64,000 nt of DNA from positions 3,410,001-3,474,000 of the forward strand of contig NZ_UWOE01000001.1 in NCBI RefSeq assembly GCF_900604355.1. Direction: 5' to 3'. Of this stretch, positions 55,094-63,248 are shown in pieces (within the stretch, counting starts at the first letter, position 1; each line of letters opens with the position of its first letter). Origin of the DNA: Luxibacter massiliensis (GTDB lineage: Bacteria > Bacillota > Clostridia > Lachnospirales > Lachnospiraceae). Made by a program: the position numbers and the translations under genes. Below the pieces are notes generated by a model that searched no databases, was not told the origin of the DNA, and saw only the letters and a list, made by a program, of their open reading frames with translations.

Positions 55094-56128
55094 CTACACC
55101 CTGGCCAGCATTTCACCAAATTTTTCTTTTTCTTCCTTAATAAATGTATGCACTTCATCTGTCCAGGGAAGAGACTCAGAACAATTGTTGCTCCTCACCA
55201 TCATAGACGCCTCCGCGGAACCAAATTCCAGACAGTCAATCATCTCCCACCCCTGGTATAACCCATAAAGGAAACCCGCGCCATAGCCGTCTCCGCCGCC
55301 AAAACTCTTCCTCGCCTCCACCGGGAAAGGTTTTATACTAAAGGACTGTCCGTCCGATGTATATGCGGCAGATCCTTTCATCCCATGCTTGATCACCACA
55401 ATCTCTGCATGGTGCCCATGCCATACAGCCGCGCTCTCCACATCTGTCATGCCTGGCCTGATCAGTTTCTCAGTAAGGTCAAACTCCTCCCTGGATCCCA
55501 TAATAATATCCGCCTCTTTTGCAACTATACTATAATAAATAGAGATCTCATCGCTGCCAGTCCAGTTATATTCTCTATAATCAATATCAAAAATAATCTT
55601 CGTATTATTTTTCCTGGCAAGCATCACCGCTTTAAGCGCCGCCTCCCTGGACGGACTTTCTGCAAGAGCCGTCCCGGAGACAAGAAGGGCCTTTGACTTC
55701 CGGATATACTCTTCATCTATATCGTCTACATGAAGCTGAAGATCCGCGATGCAATTGCGGTACATTAATATATGGCTCTCCCTGTCAGAAAGCATCTCTG
55801 TGAATGTAAGCCCTAATTTCTCGCCTCCTGTACAGCGGGTTACGTGTGAAGTATCAATTCCCTGCCCCTTAAAATACTCTGTCACAAAGTCACCAAACTG
55901 GTCGTCTGACACCTTTCCCAGGAACCCTGCTTTCAGTCCGTGCCTGGTAACACCCACGGCAATATTAGCCGGGGAGCCGCCTACAAATTTTTCAAATGTA
56001 TGTACATCTTTCAGCGGTTTAAATTCTTCTTTTACCTGGTCGTTGTACGCCGGATTAAAATCAATGGCAATTCTCCCCAAAAGCACCAGATCCATGGGCC
56101 TGGATGTATCGAATTCTACATATTTCAT
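55094..56128 (-). CDS. iolC: 5-dehydro-2-deoxygluconokinase
   Basis: A 344-residue PfkB-family kinase that phosphorylates 2-deoxy-5-keto-gluconate. It has the N-terminal LGRIAIDFNP, the GGSPANIAVG motif (51-60) and the IolC-type anion hole GGGDGYGAGF. It is the first gene of the iol operon and follows AAGGAG. The next enzyme, the aldolase IolJ, is not in the window. Confidence 0.93.
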   Translation of the reverse strand: MKYVEFDTSRPMDLVLLGRIAIDFNPAYNDQVKEEFKPLKDVHTFEKFVGGSPANIAVGVTRHGLKAGFLGKVSDDQFGDFVTEYFKGQGIDTSHVTRCTGGEKLGLTFTEMLSDRESHILMYRNCIADLQLHVDDIDEEYIRKSKALLVSGTALAESPSREAALKAVMLARKNNTKIIFDIDYREYNWTGSDEISIYYSIVAKEADIIMGSREEFDLTEKLIRPGMTDVESAAVWHGHHAEIVVIKHGMKGSAAYTSDGQSFSIKPFPVEARKSFGGGDGYGAGFLYGLYQGWEMIDCLEFGSAEASMMVRSNNCSESLPWTDEVHTFIKEEKEKFGEMLARV

Positions 56129-56162
56129 ATACCCGTCTCCTTTACTGTCATTTACACATTTA

Positions 56163-56175
56163 GCACGCAGCGTGC
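56163..56175. promoter_or_regulatory. Candidate LacI operator upstream of iolC
   Basis: Palindrome GCACGC-A-GCGTGC lies between the predicted iolC -10 and the start codon. The same half-sites occur at the iolC -35, at the lacI promoter and in the upstream region of the sensor kinase. Confidence 0.6.
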
Positions 56176-56199
56176 TTTACTATTTTTTATCTTAATCAC

Positions 56200-56228
56200 A
56201 TATTAGCACACATTTTATTTGCGTGCAA
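56200..56228 (-). promoter_or_regulatory. Promoter of the iol operon
   Basis: Minus-strand TTGCAC (56223-56228) and TAATAT (56200-56205), 17 bp apart, 71 bp before iolC. The -35 overlaps a GCGTGC operator half-site. Confidence 0.75.
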
Positions 56229-56413
56229 TACTATTTTCCAATTTATTTTTTAGGGTTTTCCTAAACAGCCAATTTAGAAAACTGCTATAATATGACGGCA
56301 AACTTTATTGCATAAAAAAAAGAGGCGCCTCCGCCGGAAACGTCCTCTCTGCCCCTCCTATATTTGTTATACATACCGCTGCCAGCTTTATCCCTCCGCC
56401 CTCTACATCTGGT

Positions 56414-57439
56414 TTACAGATTATAGCTCATTTTAATATTAATATCTGTATATAGGTACTCCTGCCCGGGATCCACTCCCTGCACTAATAAATCTGATAA
56501 GATATGGGGAGGGAGATACCCTTGTATATACCCATTCTGGTCAATCAGGAAATCAACCGTATTGTCCCTCAATGCTTTTTCGTTTTTCGGGGTCTGGTCA
56601 TATATTACAACATAGGGCCGCTGCTCCAGCCTTAGCTTCTCAAACGCACGGCCCACCCCTGCCTGTCCCCCTGAAACCACCAAAATACCCGTAATACCTG
56701 TGGTATTAACCATAGTTGTCTCTACAATATGTTCCACCTCATCTGTTTCGTCAAAACTGCCGTGCACTCCCGCTATCTCTAACTGTGGATACCGGCTTTT
56801 TATTTCCTCAATAAAGCCGTCCACCCTCTGGTTATCCACATGATTGCTGAAATAACCGGTTATAACCAGGATCTTCCCCATTCCTCTGGTCAGTAACCCT
56901 AATAACCCGGCTGCCGTCTTTCCGCTCTTTCGATTATCCATGCCTACAAAGCAGATCCTCTTCGTCCCCACAATATCAGAATTAAATGTAACTACTGGAA
57001 TTTTTTTCTCCTCTGTCAGGCTGTTCAGCTTCACGCGGATCCTCTCACATTCTACCGGCATGATTGCCAGGCCATGTACCCCTTCCTCCTCCAGTTCCTC
57101 GATTGCGCGGATCTGTTCCTCCTCATCTACAGAAATCCCCTCCTTCAAGATGAGCTCGATTCCTTTTTCCTGCAGCTCCTCTTCCGCTTTCTTGATCCCT
57201 CTGTTTACTTCCATCATAAATGAAGATTTCGCGAGCTGAGTTACAATCCCTATCTTCAGCTTCTTATCTTTATTATCCGACCGTTTCCTTCTCTTATGCA
57301 CATATCCCATCTCTTCTGCAAGAAGGCAGATGCGCTCTGCCACCTGGGGGTTTATCCTGCCCCTGTGATTCAATGCCCGGTCCACAGTTCCTCTGGATAC
57401 ACCTGCCTTGTCCGCGATCTGCTGTATCGTTACCGCCAT
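56414..57439 (-). CDS. LacI-family regulator, probable iol regulator
   Basis: A 341-residue repressor with an N-terminal helix-turn-helix (IQQIADKAGVSRGTVDRALN, residues 5-24), a basic hinge and a ribose-binding-type ligand domain. It is directly upstream of iolC on the same strand, with a separate promoter. Inositol or an intermediate is the probable ligand. The start follows AAAGGAGG. Confidence 0.9.
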   Translation of the reverse strand: MAVTIQQIADKAGVSRGTVDRALNHRGRINPQVAERICLLAEEMGYVHKRRKRSDNKDKKLKIGIVTQLAKSSFMMEVNRGIKKAEEELQEKGIELILKEGISVDEEEQIRAIEELEEEGVHGLAIMPVECERIRVKLNSLTEEKKIPVVTFNSDIVGTKRICFVGMDNRKSGKTAAGLLGLLTRGMGKILVITGYFSNHVDNQRVDGFIEEIKSRYPQLEIAGVHGSFDETDEVEHIVETTMVNTTGITGILVVSGGQAGVGRAFEKLRLEQRPYVVIYDQTPKNEKALRDNTVDFLIDQNGYIQGYLPPHILSDLLVQGVDPGQEYLYTDINIKMSYNL

Positions 57440-57485
57440 CTCTTTCCTCCTTTCTCCACATTCCGGCTAAGTTCCTATTTCTTTT

Positions 57486-57514
57486 ATTTTACCATAAAAG
57501 AAAAAAGCACGCAA
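57486..57514 (-). promoter_or_regulatory. Promoter of the LacI regulator gene
   Basis: Minus-strand TTGCGT (57509-57514) and TAAAAT (57486-57491), 17 bp apart. The -35 lies inside the GCACGC/GCGTGC inverted repeat, which suggests autoregulation. Confidence 0.65.
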
Positions 57515-57527
57515 TAATAGCGTGCTT
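57505..57527 (-). terminator. rqcP terminator, also a candidate LacI operator
   Basis: AAGCACGC, loop TATTATT, GCGTGCTT, then TTTTTC on the minus strand, 14 bp after the rqcP stop: a normal intrinsic terminator whose stem also matches the presumed LacI operator. Confidence 0.8.
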
Positions 57528-57541
57528 ATCAAATACTGTCT

Positions 57542-57781
57542 TTATAAATATTTGAAGAGTTCCTTGGCCTCTTCCTTTTTTGTTGTATCCTGAATCTGGA
57601 GTACCTCGACCTTGACAGCCTTTGTACCGAACTGTATCTCTATAATATCGCCAGGCTTTACATTCAAAGAGGCCTTCCCCGTATTTCCATTTACAAGCAC
57701 TCTGCCGGCATCACATGCTTCATTTGCTACTGTGCGCCTTTTAATTAGCCGTGATACCTTCAAAAACTTATCTAACCGCAT
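57542..57781 (-). CDS. rqcP: S4-domain RNA-binding protein RqcP
   Basis: A 79-residue S4 protein (MRLDKFLKVSRLIKRRT, residues 1-17, is the S4 helix pair). RqcP (YabO/Hsp15-like) supports alanine tailing on stalled 50S subunits in ribosome quality control. It lies between hup and, ancestrally, yabP. Confidence 0.92.
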   Translation of the reverse strand: MRLDKFLKVSRLIKRRTVANEACDAGRVLVNGNTGKASLNVKPGDIIEIQFGTKAVKVEVLQIQDTTKKEEAKELFKYL

Positions 57782-58193
57782 ATCATCCGCCTCTCACCCT
57801 ATATCCCCAGTTTTTGGGGAAATCTCTTAGTATTAACGGCAGCCACGCCCTTTGGAGTTCTCCCGGGCCTTTCCATAAGGATATAATCCCGCTTAGCCGC
57901 AGTGCGGCCCAGCAGGGAGTACTTTTTTGTTATACAGGAAATCCAATGGAATTTCCTATGTAACAAAAAAGAATGTGCATAGCACATTCCCGGCCTGCGG
58001 AAGGACCGCTCTGACGGCATCTTCCCGCTGCATTCTAGCTGCCTTTGCCTTACAGGAAAGTGTACCCAGGGACTCCCTTAACACATGCCCCTGAGTAACT
58101 CCTGAAAATAAAAAATAATTCTCCGGTACTTAAATCCACTGCATGGACCCCCGCCATACAGCGGTTCTCTTATATGGCTATACCCGTATAGAA
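57782..58193. other. Hairpin-rich gap between hup and rqcP
   Basis: No gene. It holds two adjacent hairpins (57922-57971 and 57971-57989) and otherwise unassigned sequence. The shadow ORFs across it have no family features. Confidence 0.5.
57922..57989. repeat. Pair of hairpins downstream of hup
   Basis: CTTTTTTGTTA...TAACAAAAAAG encloses AGGAAAT/ATTTCCT, giving a bidirectional terminator-like stem, directly followed by GAATGTGC/GCACATTC. Confidence 0.7.
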
Positions 58194-58469
58194 CTAAGCA
58201 TTCACAGCGTCTTTTAAAGCCTTGCCCGCCTTGAACTTAGGAGCCCTGCAGGCTTCAATCTTCATAGTCTTACCAGTCTGTGGGTTTCTTCCCTCTCTTG
58301 CTGCTCTTTCACTCACTTCAAAAGTGCCAAATCCAACCAATTGGACTTTATCACCTTTTTTTAACTGGTTTGCTACTACATCAGTAAAAGCTTTCAATGC
58401 CTTTTCGGCGTCCTTTTTTGAAATTTCCGCCTCTTCTGCAATAGCTGCTACTAATTCTGTTTTGTTCAT
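58194..58469 (-). CDS. hup: HU family DNA-binding protein
   Basis: A 91-residue histone-like protein: MNKTELVAAIAEEAEISKKDAEKAL-type helices, GFGTFEVSERAAREGRNPQTG arm and basic end. It compacts the nucleoid. The start follows GAGGAGG. It begins the conserved hup-rqcP-yabP string. Confidence 0.97.
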   Translation of the reverse strand: MNKTELVAAIAEEAEISKKDAEKALKAFTDVVANQLKKGDKVQLVGFGTFEVSERAAREGRNPQTGKTMKIEACRAPKFKAGKALKDAVNA

Positions 58470-58567
58470 GGATAAGTTCCTCCTCTTTATTGTACTAGAA
58501 TAAAATATTCTACAGTTTAAATAAAGGCCTCATGTACCGGCGTTCACATGATTAACCCTTATGTACT

Positions 58568-58596
58568 GTTATAACTGTTTACCCTATTTTTGTCAA
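58568..58596 (-). promoter_or_regulatory. Promoter of hup
   Basis: TTGACA (58591-58596) and TATAAC (58568-58573) on the minus strand, 17 bp apart, 99 bp before hup. Confidence 0.75.
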
Positions 58597-58695
58597 GGAT
58601 TTTTACCGTTTTCACTTGCTTTCATACTGGTTTTTAAGGTTTTTTCAAAATTTTCCATCTCTTTCGGTAAGGGTAATTTTTCCTGCCACATTGCG

Positions 58696-60426
58696 TTACA
58701 TCATTTTATCTATCATGGCAAGAACTTCTTTCCCCATACTCTCAGATTTGGCATCCGCATCGCTTTGGGATGTCCCTTTTACGCCATAATAGAATTTAAC
58801 TTTGGGCTCTGTCCCAGACGGCCTTACACACAGCCATGCGCCGTCTGTCAGATCATAGTACAGCACATTCGAGTTTGGAAGTCCGGTGCCTGTCACCTTC
58901 CCTGTCTCCATATCCCTGATAGTATCTGCTTTATAATCCCTTGCCCTCACTACCTTATAACCTGCAATCTCTGCAGGCGGATTTTTCCTGAGAGTCTCAA
59001 GGATCTCCTGAATCTTAGCCAGTCCCTCAATGCCTTTCAGGGTAATCGCTTGAATATCGTCCTTATAATAGCCATAGCGCTCATACAGCCCAATCATAGC
59101 ATCCCAAAGGTTCATCCCCTTTGTCTTATAGTAGGCGGCTGCCTCACAGAGTGCCATAGTAGCTACGATAGCATCCTTATCTCTTGCATAGGTACCGATC
59201 AGACATCCATAGCTTTCCTCAAATCCAAATAAATATTCACCTTTTCCGCTTGTTTCAAACCCAAGTATCTGCTGGCCAATAAATTTAAACCCAGTCAGAA
59301 CTTCAATAAGGCCTGTATGGTAATACTGGGCAATTGCATCTGCCATATTTGATGTAACAATTGTTTTAATTAAATATCCATCATTGGGAAGTCCCTTTAA
59401 TGCCTTTCTCTGCCCTATTTCATAATCCGCAAGCAGGCATCCCGACATATTCCCTGTCAGGTCATGGTATTGGCCCTGGCTGTCTTTTACACGGACTCCA
59501 AGGCGGTCTGCGTCTGGATCTGTGGCCAGCACAATATCCGCATCAATCTCCCTGGCCAGTTTCAGGCCCAGCTCAAACGCTTCTGCCGCCTCTGGGTTAG
59601 GATAAGAAACAGTGGGAAAGTCACCGTCGGGAAGTTCCTGTTCTTTTACCACATGTACATTTGTAAATCCCAGTTCCTTTAAGATCCGGCGGGCAGGAAT
59701 ATTGCCTGTCCCATGAAGGGGGCTATATACAATCTTAATGTCTTTTCCCACAGCGTTAATGGCATCCTGATGAAGCACCTGTTTTTTCAGCTCTGCTATG
59801 TAATCGTCGTCTATGGCTGCTCCAATCACCTCATATACGCCTGCTGCTTTGGCTTCCTCAAGGTTCATGGTTTTCATCGTTGTATAATCCTCGACAGCCT
59901 TCACCTCATCCATAATCCCCTTATCGTGAGGGGGGGTAATCTGAGCCCCATCCTCCCAGTATACTTTATAACCGTTATACTCCGGCGGGTTATGGCTGGC
60001 GGTTATATTAATTCCCGCAATGCATCCCAGTCTGCGGACTGCAAAGGACAGTTCTGGAGTAGGCCGCAGAGAATCAAACACATACGCCTTAATCCCATTT
60101 GCCCCCAGGCAAAGCGCAGCCTCATTGGCAAACTCAGGGGACATGTGGCGGGAATCGTAAGCGATTGCCACCCCTCTGCCCTCATTCCCACTCTTCTTAA
60201 TATAATTGGCCAATCCCTGAGTCGCCTTTCTGACTGTATAAATATTCATACGGTTTGTCCCCGCACCGATGATACCCCGCAGTCCTGCTGTGCCAAATTC
60301 CAAATCTGTGTAAAAGCGCTCTTTGATTTCGTTCTCATTCTCTTTGATACTCTCAAGCTCCGCCTTTGTCTCCACATCAAAATATGGGTTAGCCAACCAC
60401 TCCTCGTATCTCTCCTTATAGTCCAT
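58696..60426 (-). CDS. pgcA: Phosphoglucomutase/phosphomannomutase (PgcA type)
   Basis: A 576-residue alpha-D-phosphohexomutase that interconverts glucose 1- and 6-phosphate. The phosphoserine loop TASHNPPEYNG is near residue 143, the metal loop DPDADRLGV near 305, sugar loop GFEESYG near 400 and the phosphate loop RPSGTEPK near the end: all intact. The start follows AGGAGG. It appears monocistronic. Confidence 0.94.
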   Translation of the reverse strand: MDYKERYEEWLANPYFDVETKAELESIKENENEIKERFYTDLEFGTAGLRGIIGAGTNRMNIYTVRKATQGLANYIKKSGNEGRGVAIAYDSRHMSPEFANEAALCLGANGIKAYVFDSLRPTPELSFAVRRLGCIAGINITASHNPPEYNGYKVYWEDGAQITPPHDKGIMDEVKAVEDYTTMKTMNLEEAKAAGVYEVIGAAIDDDYIAELKKQVLHQDAINAVGKDIKIVYSPLHGTGNIPARRILKELGFTNVHVVKEQELPDGDFPTVSYPNPEAAEAFELGLKLAREIDADIVLATDPDADRLGVRVKDSQGQYHDLTGNMSGCLLADYEIGQRKALKGLPNDGYLIKTIVTSNMADAIAQYYHTGLIEVLTGFKFIGQQILGFETSGKGEYLFGFEESYGCLIGTYARDKDAIVATMALCEAAAYYKTKGMNLWDAMIGLYERYGYYKDDIQAITLKGIEGLAKIQEILETLRKNPPAEIAGYKVVRARDYKADTIRDMETGKVTGTGLPNSNVLYYDLTDGAWLCVRPSGTEPKVKFYYGVKGTSQSDADAKSESMGKEVLAMIDKMM

Positions 60427-60723
60427 ACTGGTACCTCCTGACTAAAAATAATATAATTGTGCTGCCGATTAAGAGCAGGTCCCTCCGAAGGACATGTGTT
60501 TGGGGGTGCCCTGTGGGTATACACAGGCGCAGTCCATGCAAATGCCGGGAAATAAAATATAATCTGCAGGCGTAGCCTTACTCCGCAGCTGGCTGGGAGA
60601 GACAGCTTGTACACATGCCGCGGGAATCTTTAACCATATGAATGATTCCCACTTTATTTCAAAAGCGACTTCCTAAACATCCTAAAATGCTCTCTCGGGA
60701 TGTTTTCATTATACAACAGGAGC
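60427..60723. other. Upstream region of the mutase gene
   Basis: Contains a motif shared with the 69-bp repeats (TGCCCTGTGGGTATAC, near 60509) and a hairpin at 60675-60705. An ORF across it on the minus strand overlaps pgcA and has no family signature. No known riboswitch is recognised. Confidence 0.4.
60675..60705 (-). terminator. Hairpin after the CotS-like gene
   Basis: AAACATCC/GGATGTTT stem with a 14-base loop, about 20 bp after the stop at 60724. T-tract weak on the minus strand. Confidence 0.55.
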
Positions 60724-61734
60724 CTATAAAATAAAAGTAAATATATTCTCTAAAAACCGTAGTTTTTCCTCTGTCTGAGTAATCGCTGTCTGCAATTTCT
60801 CCACATTTTTTTCAGGGATCCAGGCCTTGTTGGAATGATAGTATGCATTGGCCGTTTTCCAAAACTTCTCTGGATAGGCAAGGCATAATGCAATATACTC
60901 CATTTCCCTGGAATCCAGCTCACGTACACTCTGGTAGGCGTCCAGCATGGCCTTTCCCAACCCTTCCTCCCACTGATGTTTTTCCATCACCTTGCGCAGA
61001 AAATAATACAAATCCTGCGCCTGTACATCTACACGGAAATGTTCAAAATTTGTTGTCGCCATCTTGCCTGAAGTTAAGATCACATTGTGGTAGTTATAGT
61101 CACCATGCACCAGTTTTTTAGACTGTATGCTTTCCTCATATAAATTATTATACCCGGATTTCTCTAAACGCTTTGTCACACGTTCAGCTATGGTATACAT
61201 TTTTTCAAAATACTCCAGAAAAAGAAACTCAAAAGAACTTTTAGCCACTTTATCCCGTATAAAGGCACGGACTTTTTTCATTTCACGGTTGTGCCTGGCA
61301 AATTCCTCCTTCAAATGCCGCCCTAACGGCAGATAACCTGTCTGGGTTCCAGTTGGGCCATCTTCCTCAAACCAGGACATTTTATTATGAAGCTCTCCAA
61401 GATTTATAGTTGCCTGTAGGATTTCGCACTCTTTCCTGACATCGCATTCCCGTCCTGAAAACCATTTCTTCAGCATATATCTGGTGCCATCTCTGGATAT
61501 ACTGATTAGAGAACCTTCTTTATTATATACCGGGATATCAATATTGGGATAACCTGCATTCCCCAGATTACTGAGCATGATATATAACAAAGGGGCACGC
61601 CTGTCGGAAACGCCCGCTTCCTTCAACAGCATTGTGCCCTCATTGGTATCGCAAAAAAACGCACCCCTTATTTTGCGGGTGCCCCTTATTTCTATATCAT
61701 ACTGCTCCAAGACTTCTAATTCATATTCTCTCAT
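60724..61734 (-). CDS. CotS-family kinase-fold spore coat protein
   Basis: A 336-residue aminoglycoside-phosphotransferase-fold protein of the CotS group found in spore formers. The catalytic loop HGDYNYHN is intact, and the typical DLYYFLRKVMEK follows. The metal-binding Asp that normally opens the next motif (DFE or similar) is replaced by Asn (TNFEHF), so activity is doubtful. The start follows GGGGG. Substrate unknown. Confidence 0.8.
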   Translation of the reverse strand: MREYELEVLEQYDIEIRGTRKIRGAFFCDTNEGTMLLKEAGVSDRRAPLLYIMLSNLGNAGYPNIDIPVYNKEGSLISISRDGTRYMLKKWFSGRECDVRKECEILQATINLGELHNKMSWFEEDGPTGTQTGYLPLGRHLKEEFARHNREMKKVRAFIRDKVAKSSFEFLFLEYFEKMYTIAERVTKRLEKSGYNNLYEESIQSKKLVHGDYNYHNVILTSGKMATTNFEHFRVDVQAQDLYYFLRKVMEKHQWEEGLGKAMLDAYQSVRELDSREMEYIALCLAYPEKFWKTANAYYHSNKAWIPEKNVEKLQTAITQTEEKLRFLENIFTFIL

Positions 61735-61798
61735 GGCTGCCCCCTGCTTATACGATTCATAACTCTTTCTAATCTATGAAGAGGACAGCCTGAGTATG

Positions 61799-63133
61799 CT
61801 AAATGCCAAGCTTTTCTTTTACATAATTACATAATATTTCTTTTTCATTCATTTCAGGATAATCAAGGACAAGCTCCAGGAGCTTATTCAGCATATCTCC
61901 CATCTCCCGGCCCGGCTTCATGCCAAGCTTCAAAAGCTCCCTTCCGCTGACCGCCAGCTGCCTGAGTGTGACGCAATGCCCATTTATAAGGGTTTCCTGG
62001 TAAATTTCCCTCATTGCCACGATATTTTCTATTTTAGACCGACGCTCATATGGGCTCTGAGCCTTGACATCAGCCATACGTACAGCCAGATAGTAGGGAA
62101 AAAGCTCTACGCCGATTCTATTCATGGCTCTGCGGACATTTTTGGGGGTAGCCGGGATCCTGTAATCATGATAGCAGACAAGGCGGGTTACTTTTTTGAC
62201 TGTATCATTATCAAACTTCAGGCGTCTCATCACTCTTCTGGCAATTTCCTCGCTGACCAGTGCATGTCCTTTAAAGTGATCTGTACCGTTTTCGTCTGTT
62301 GTTTTCATGGACGGCTTTCCCATATCATGGAACAGCATCGTAAGGCGGAGTATCTTATCCTTTTTCACATTCTTCATTGCATGAAGAGTGTGTTCCGCCA
62401 CATCATATTTATGGTGAGGGGTATTCTGGGCCACTCCCACCATGGCATCCCACTCCGGCAGAATAACCCCCGTTATTCCCAGCTCATATGCGTCCCTGAG
62501 CAAATCCGGGTGATCCGACATTAAAAGCTTCACCAACTCCACCTGAATCCTCTCCGCACTAATATTCTCCAGAGTTGGCGCCAGTTTCTGAACCGCCGCT
62601 GCAGTTTCTTTTTCAATGGGAAAAGCCAGCTGGGCTGAAAATCTGACAGCGCGCAGAATGCGTAACGCGTCCTCCTGAAAACGCTCCTCCGGATTTCCCA
62701 CGCATCGTATCAAGTGATGGTTTAAATCCTGCATACCGCCAAATGCGTCTACCAGCCTGACCTCATCATTATATGCCATTGCATTGATTGTAAAATCCCG
62801 TCGCCGCAGATCCTCCTTCAGGCTTGCAGTAAAAGTCACTTCCTTTGGATGCCGGCTGTCCTCATACTTGCCGTCCACCCGGTATGTAGTGACCTCAAAA
62901 CTTTCCTTTCCCATCATCACAGTGACCGTGCCATGCTCAATGCCTGTGTCAATAGTACGCCTGAAAAGACGCTTGACCTCCTCTGGCTTTGCAGAGGTAG
63001 TAATATCCCAGTCCTCCGGCTTCCTGCAGAGTATGGAGTCACGCACACAGCCGCCGACGGCATACGCTTCATAGCCATGCATCTGCAGATTATTGATAAT
63101 CAGAATAACTTTTCCTGGCAACTCTATCTTCAT
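61799..63133 (-). CDS. cca: CCA tRNA nucleotidyltransferase
   Basis: A 444-residue class II enzyme that adds or repairs CCA at tRNA 3' ends. It has GGCVRD (27-32), the metal aspartates in DWDITT (Asp41, Asp43), the RRDFTINAMAYN motif and a C-terminal HD domain (LFHDMGKP). The start at 63133 follows AAAGGAAG; 22 upstream in-frame residues derive from a repeat. It lies next to a third palindromic repeat. Confidence 0.95.
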   Translation of the reverse strand: MKIELPGKVILIINNLQMHGYEAYAVGGCVRDSILCRKPEDWDITTSAKPEEVKRLFRRTIDTGIEHGTVTVMMGKESFEVTTYRVDGKYEDSRHPKEVTFTASLKEDLRRRDFTINAMAYNDEVRLVDAFGGMQDLNHHLIRCVGNPEERFQEDALRILRAVRFSAQLAFPIEKETAAAVQKLAPTLENISAERIQVELVKLLMSDHPDLLRDAYELGITGVILPEWDAMVGVAQNTPHHKYDVAEHTLHAMKNVKKDKILRLTMLFHDMGKPSMKTTDENGTDHFKGHALVSEEIARRVMRRLKFDNDTVKKVTRLVCYHDYRIPATPKNVRRAMNRIGVELFPYYLAVRMADVKAQSPYERRSKIENIVAMREIYQETLINGHCVTLRQLAVSGRELLKLGMKPGREMGDMLNKLLELVLDYPEMNEKEILCNYVKEKLGI

Positions 63134-63161
63134 GTAAAACTTCCTTTCCAAAGGGAAGTAC

Positions 63162-63248
63162 GTAAAGGGGGAGGGCAAAGGGGACTGTCCCCTTTGCAAA
63201 AGGGACTGTCCCCTTTGCGCACCATTTTCAGAATTGTTTTATAATTTC
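63162..63248 (+). repeat. Diverged palindromic repeat related to the island flanks
   Basis: Two successive GGGACTGTCCC hairpins followed by ACCATTTTCAGAATTGTTTT, matching the tail of the 66-bp repeats at 29192 and 37100. It contains the stop codon of the next gene. Confidence 0.75.

Noticed and set aside
55094..56128. GGGDGYG instead of GAGD in IolC as a defective motif
   Set aside because: To my knowledge this form is usual in clostridial IolC proteins, so it is not a sign of inactivity.
59713..60441. Long plus-strand ORF of 242 codons
   Set aside because: Antisense to the phosphoglucomutase gene; composition and lack of motifs mark it as a shadow.
60246..60614. Minus-strand ORF upstream of pgcA
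   Set aside because: It overlaps the 5' end of pgcA and a repeat-like segment, and has no family signature.
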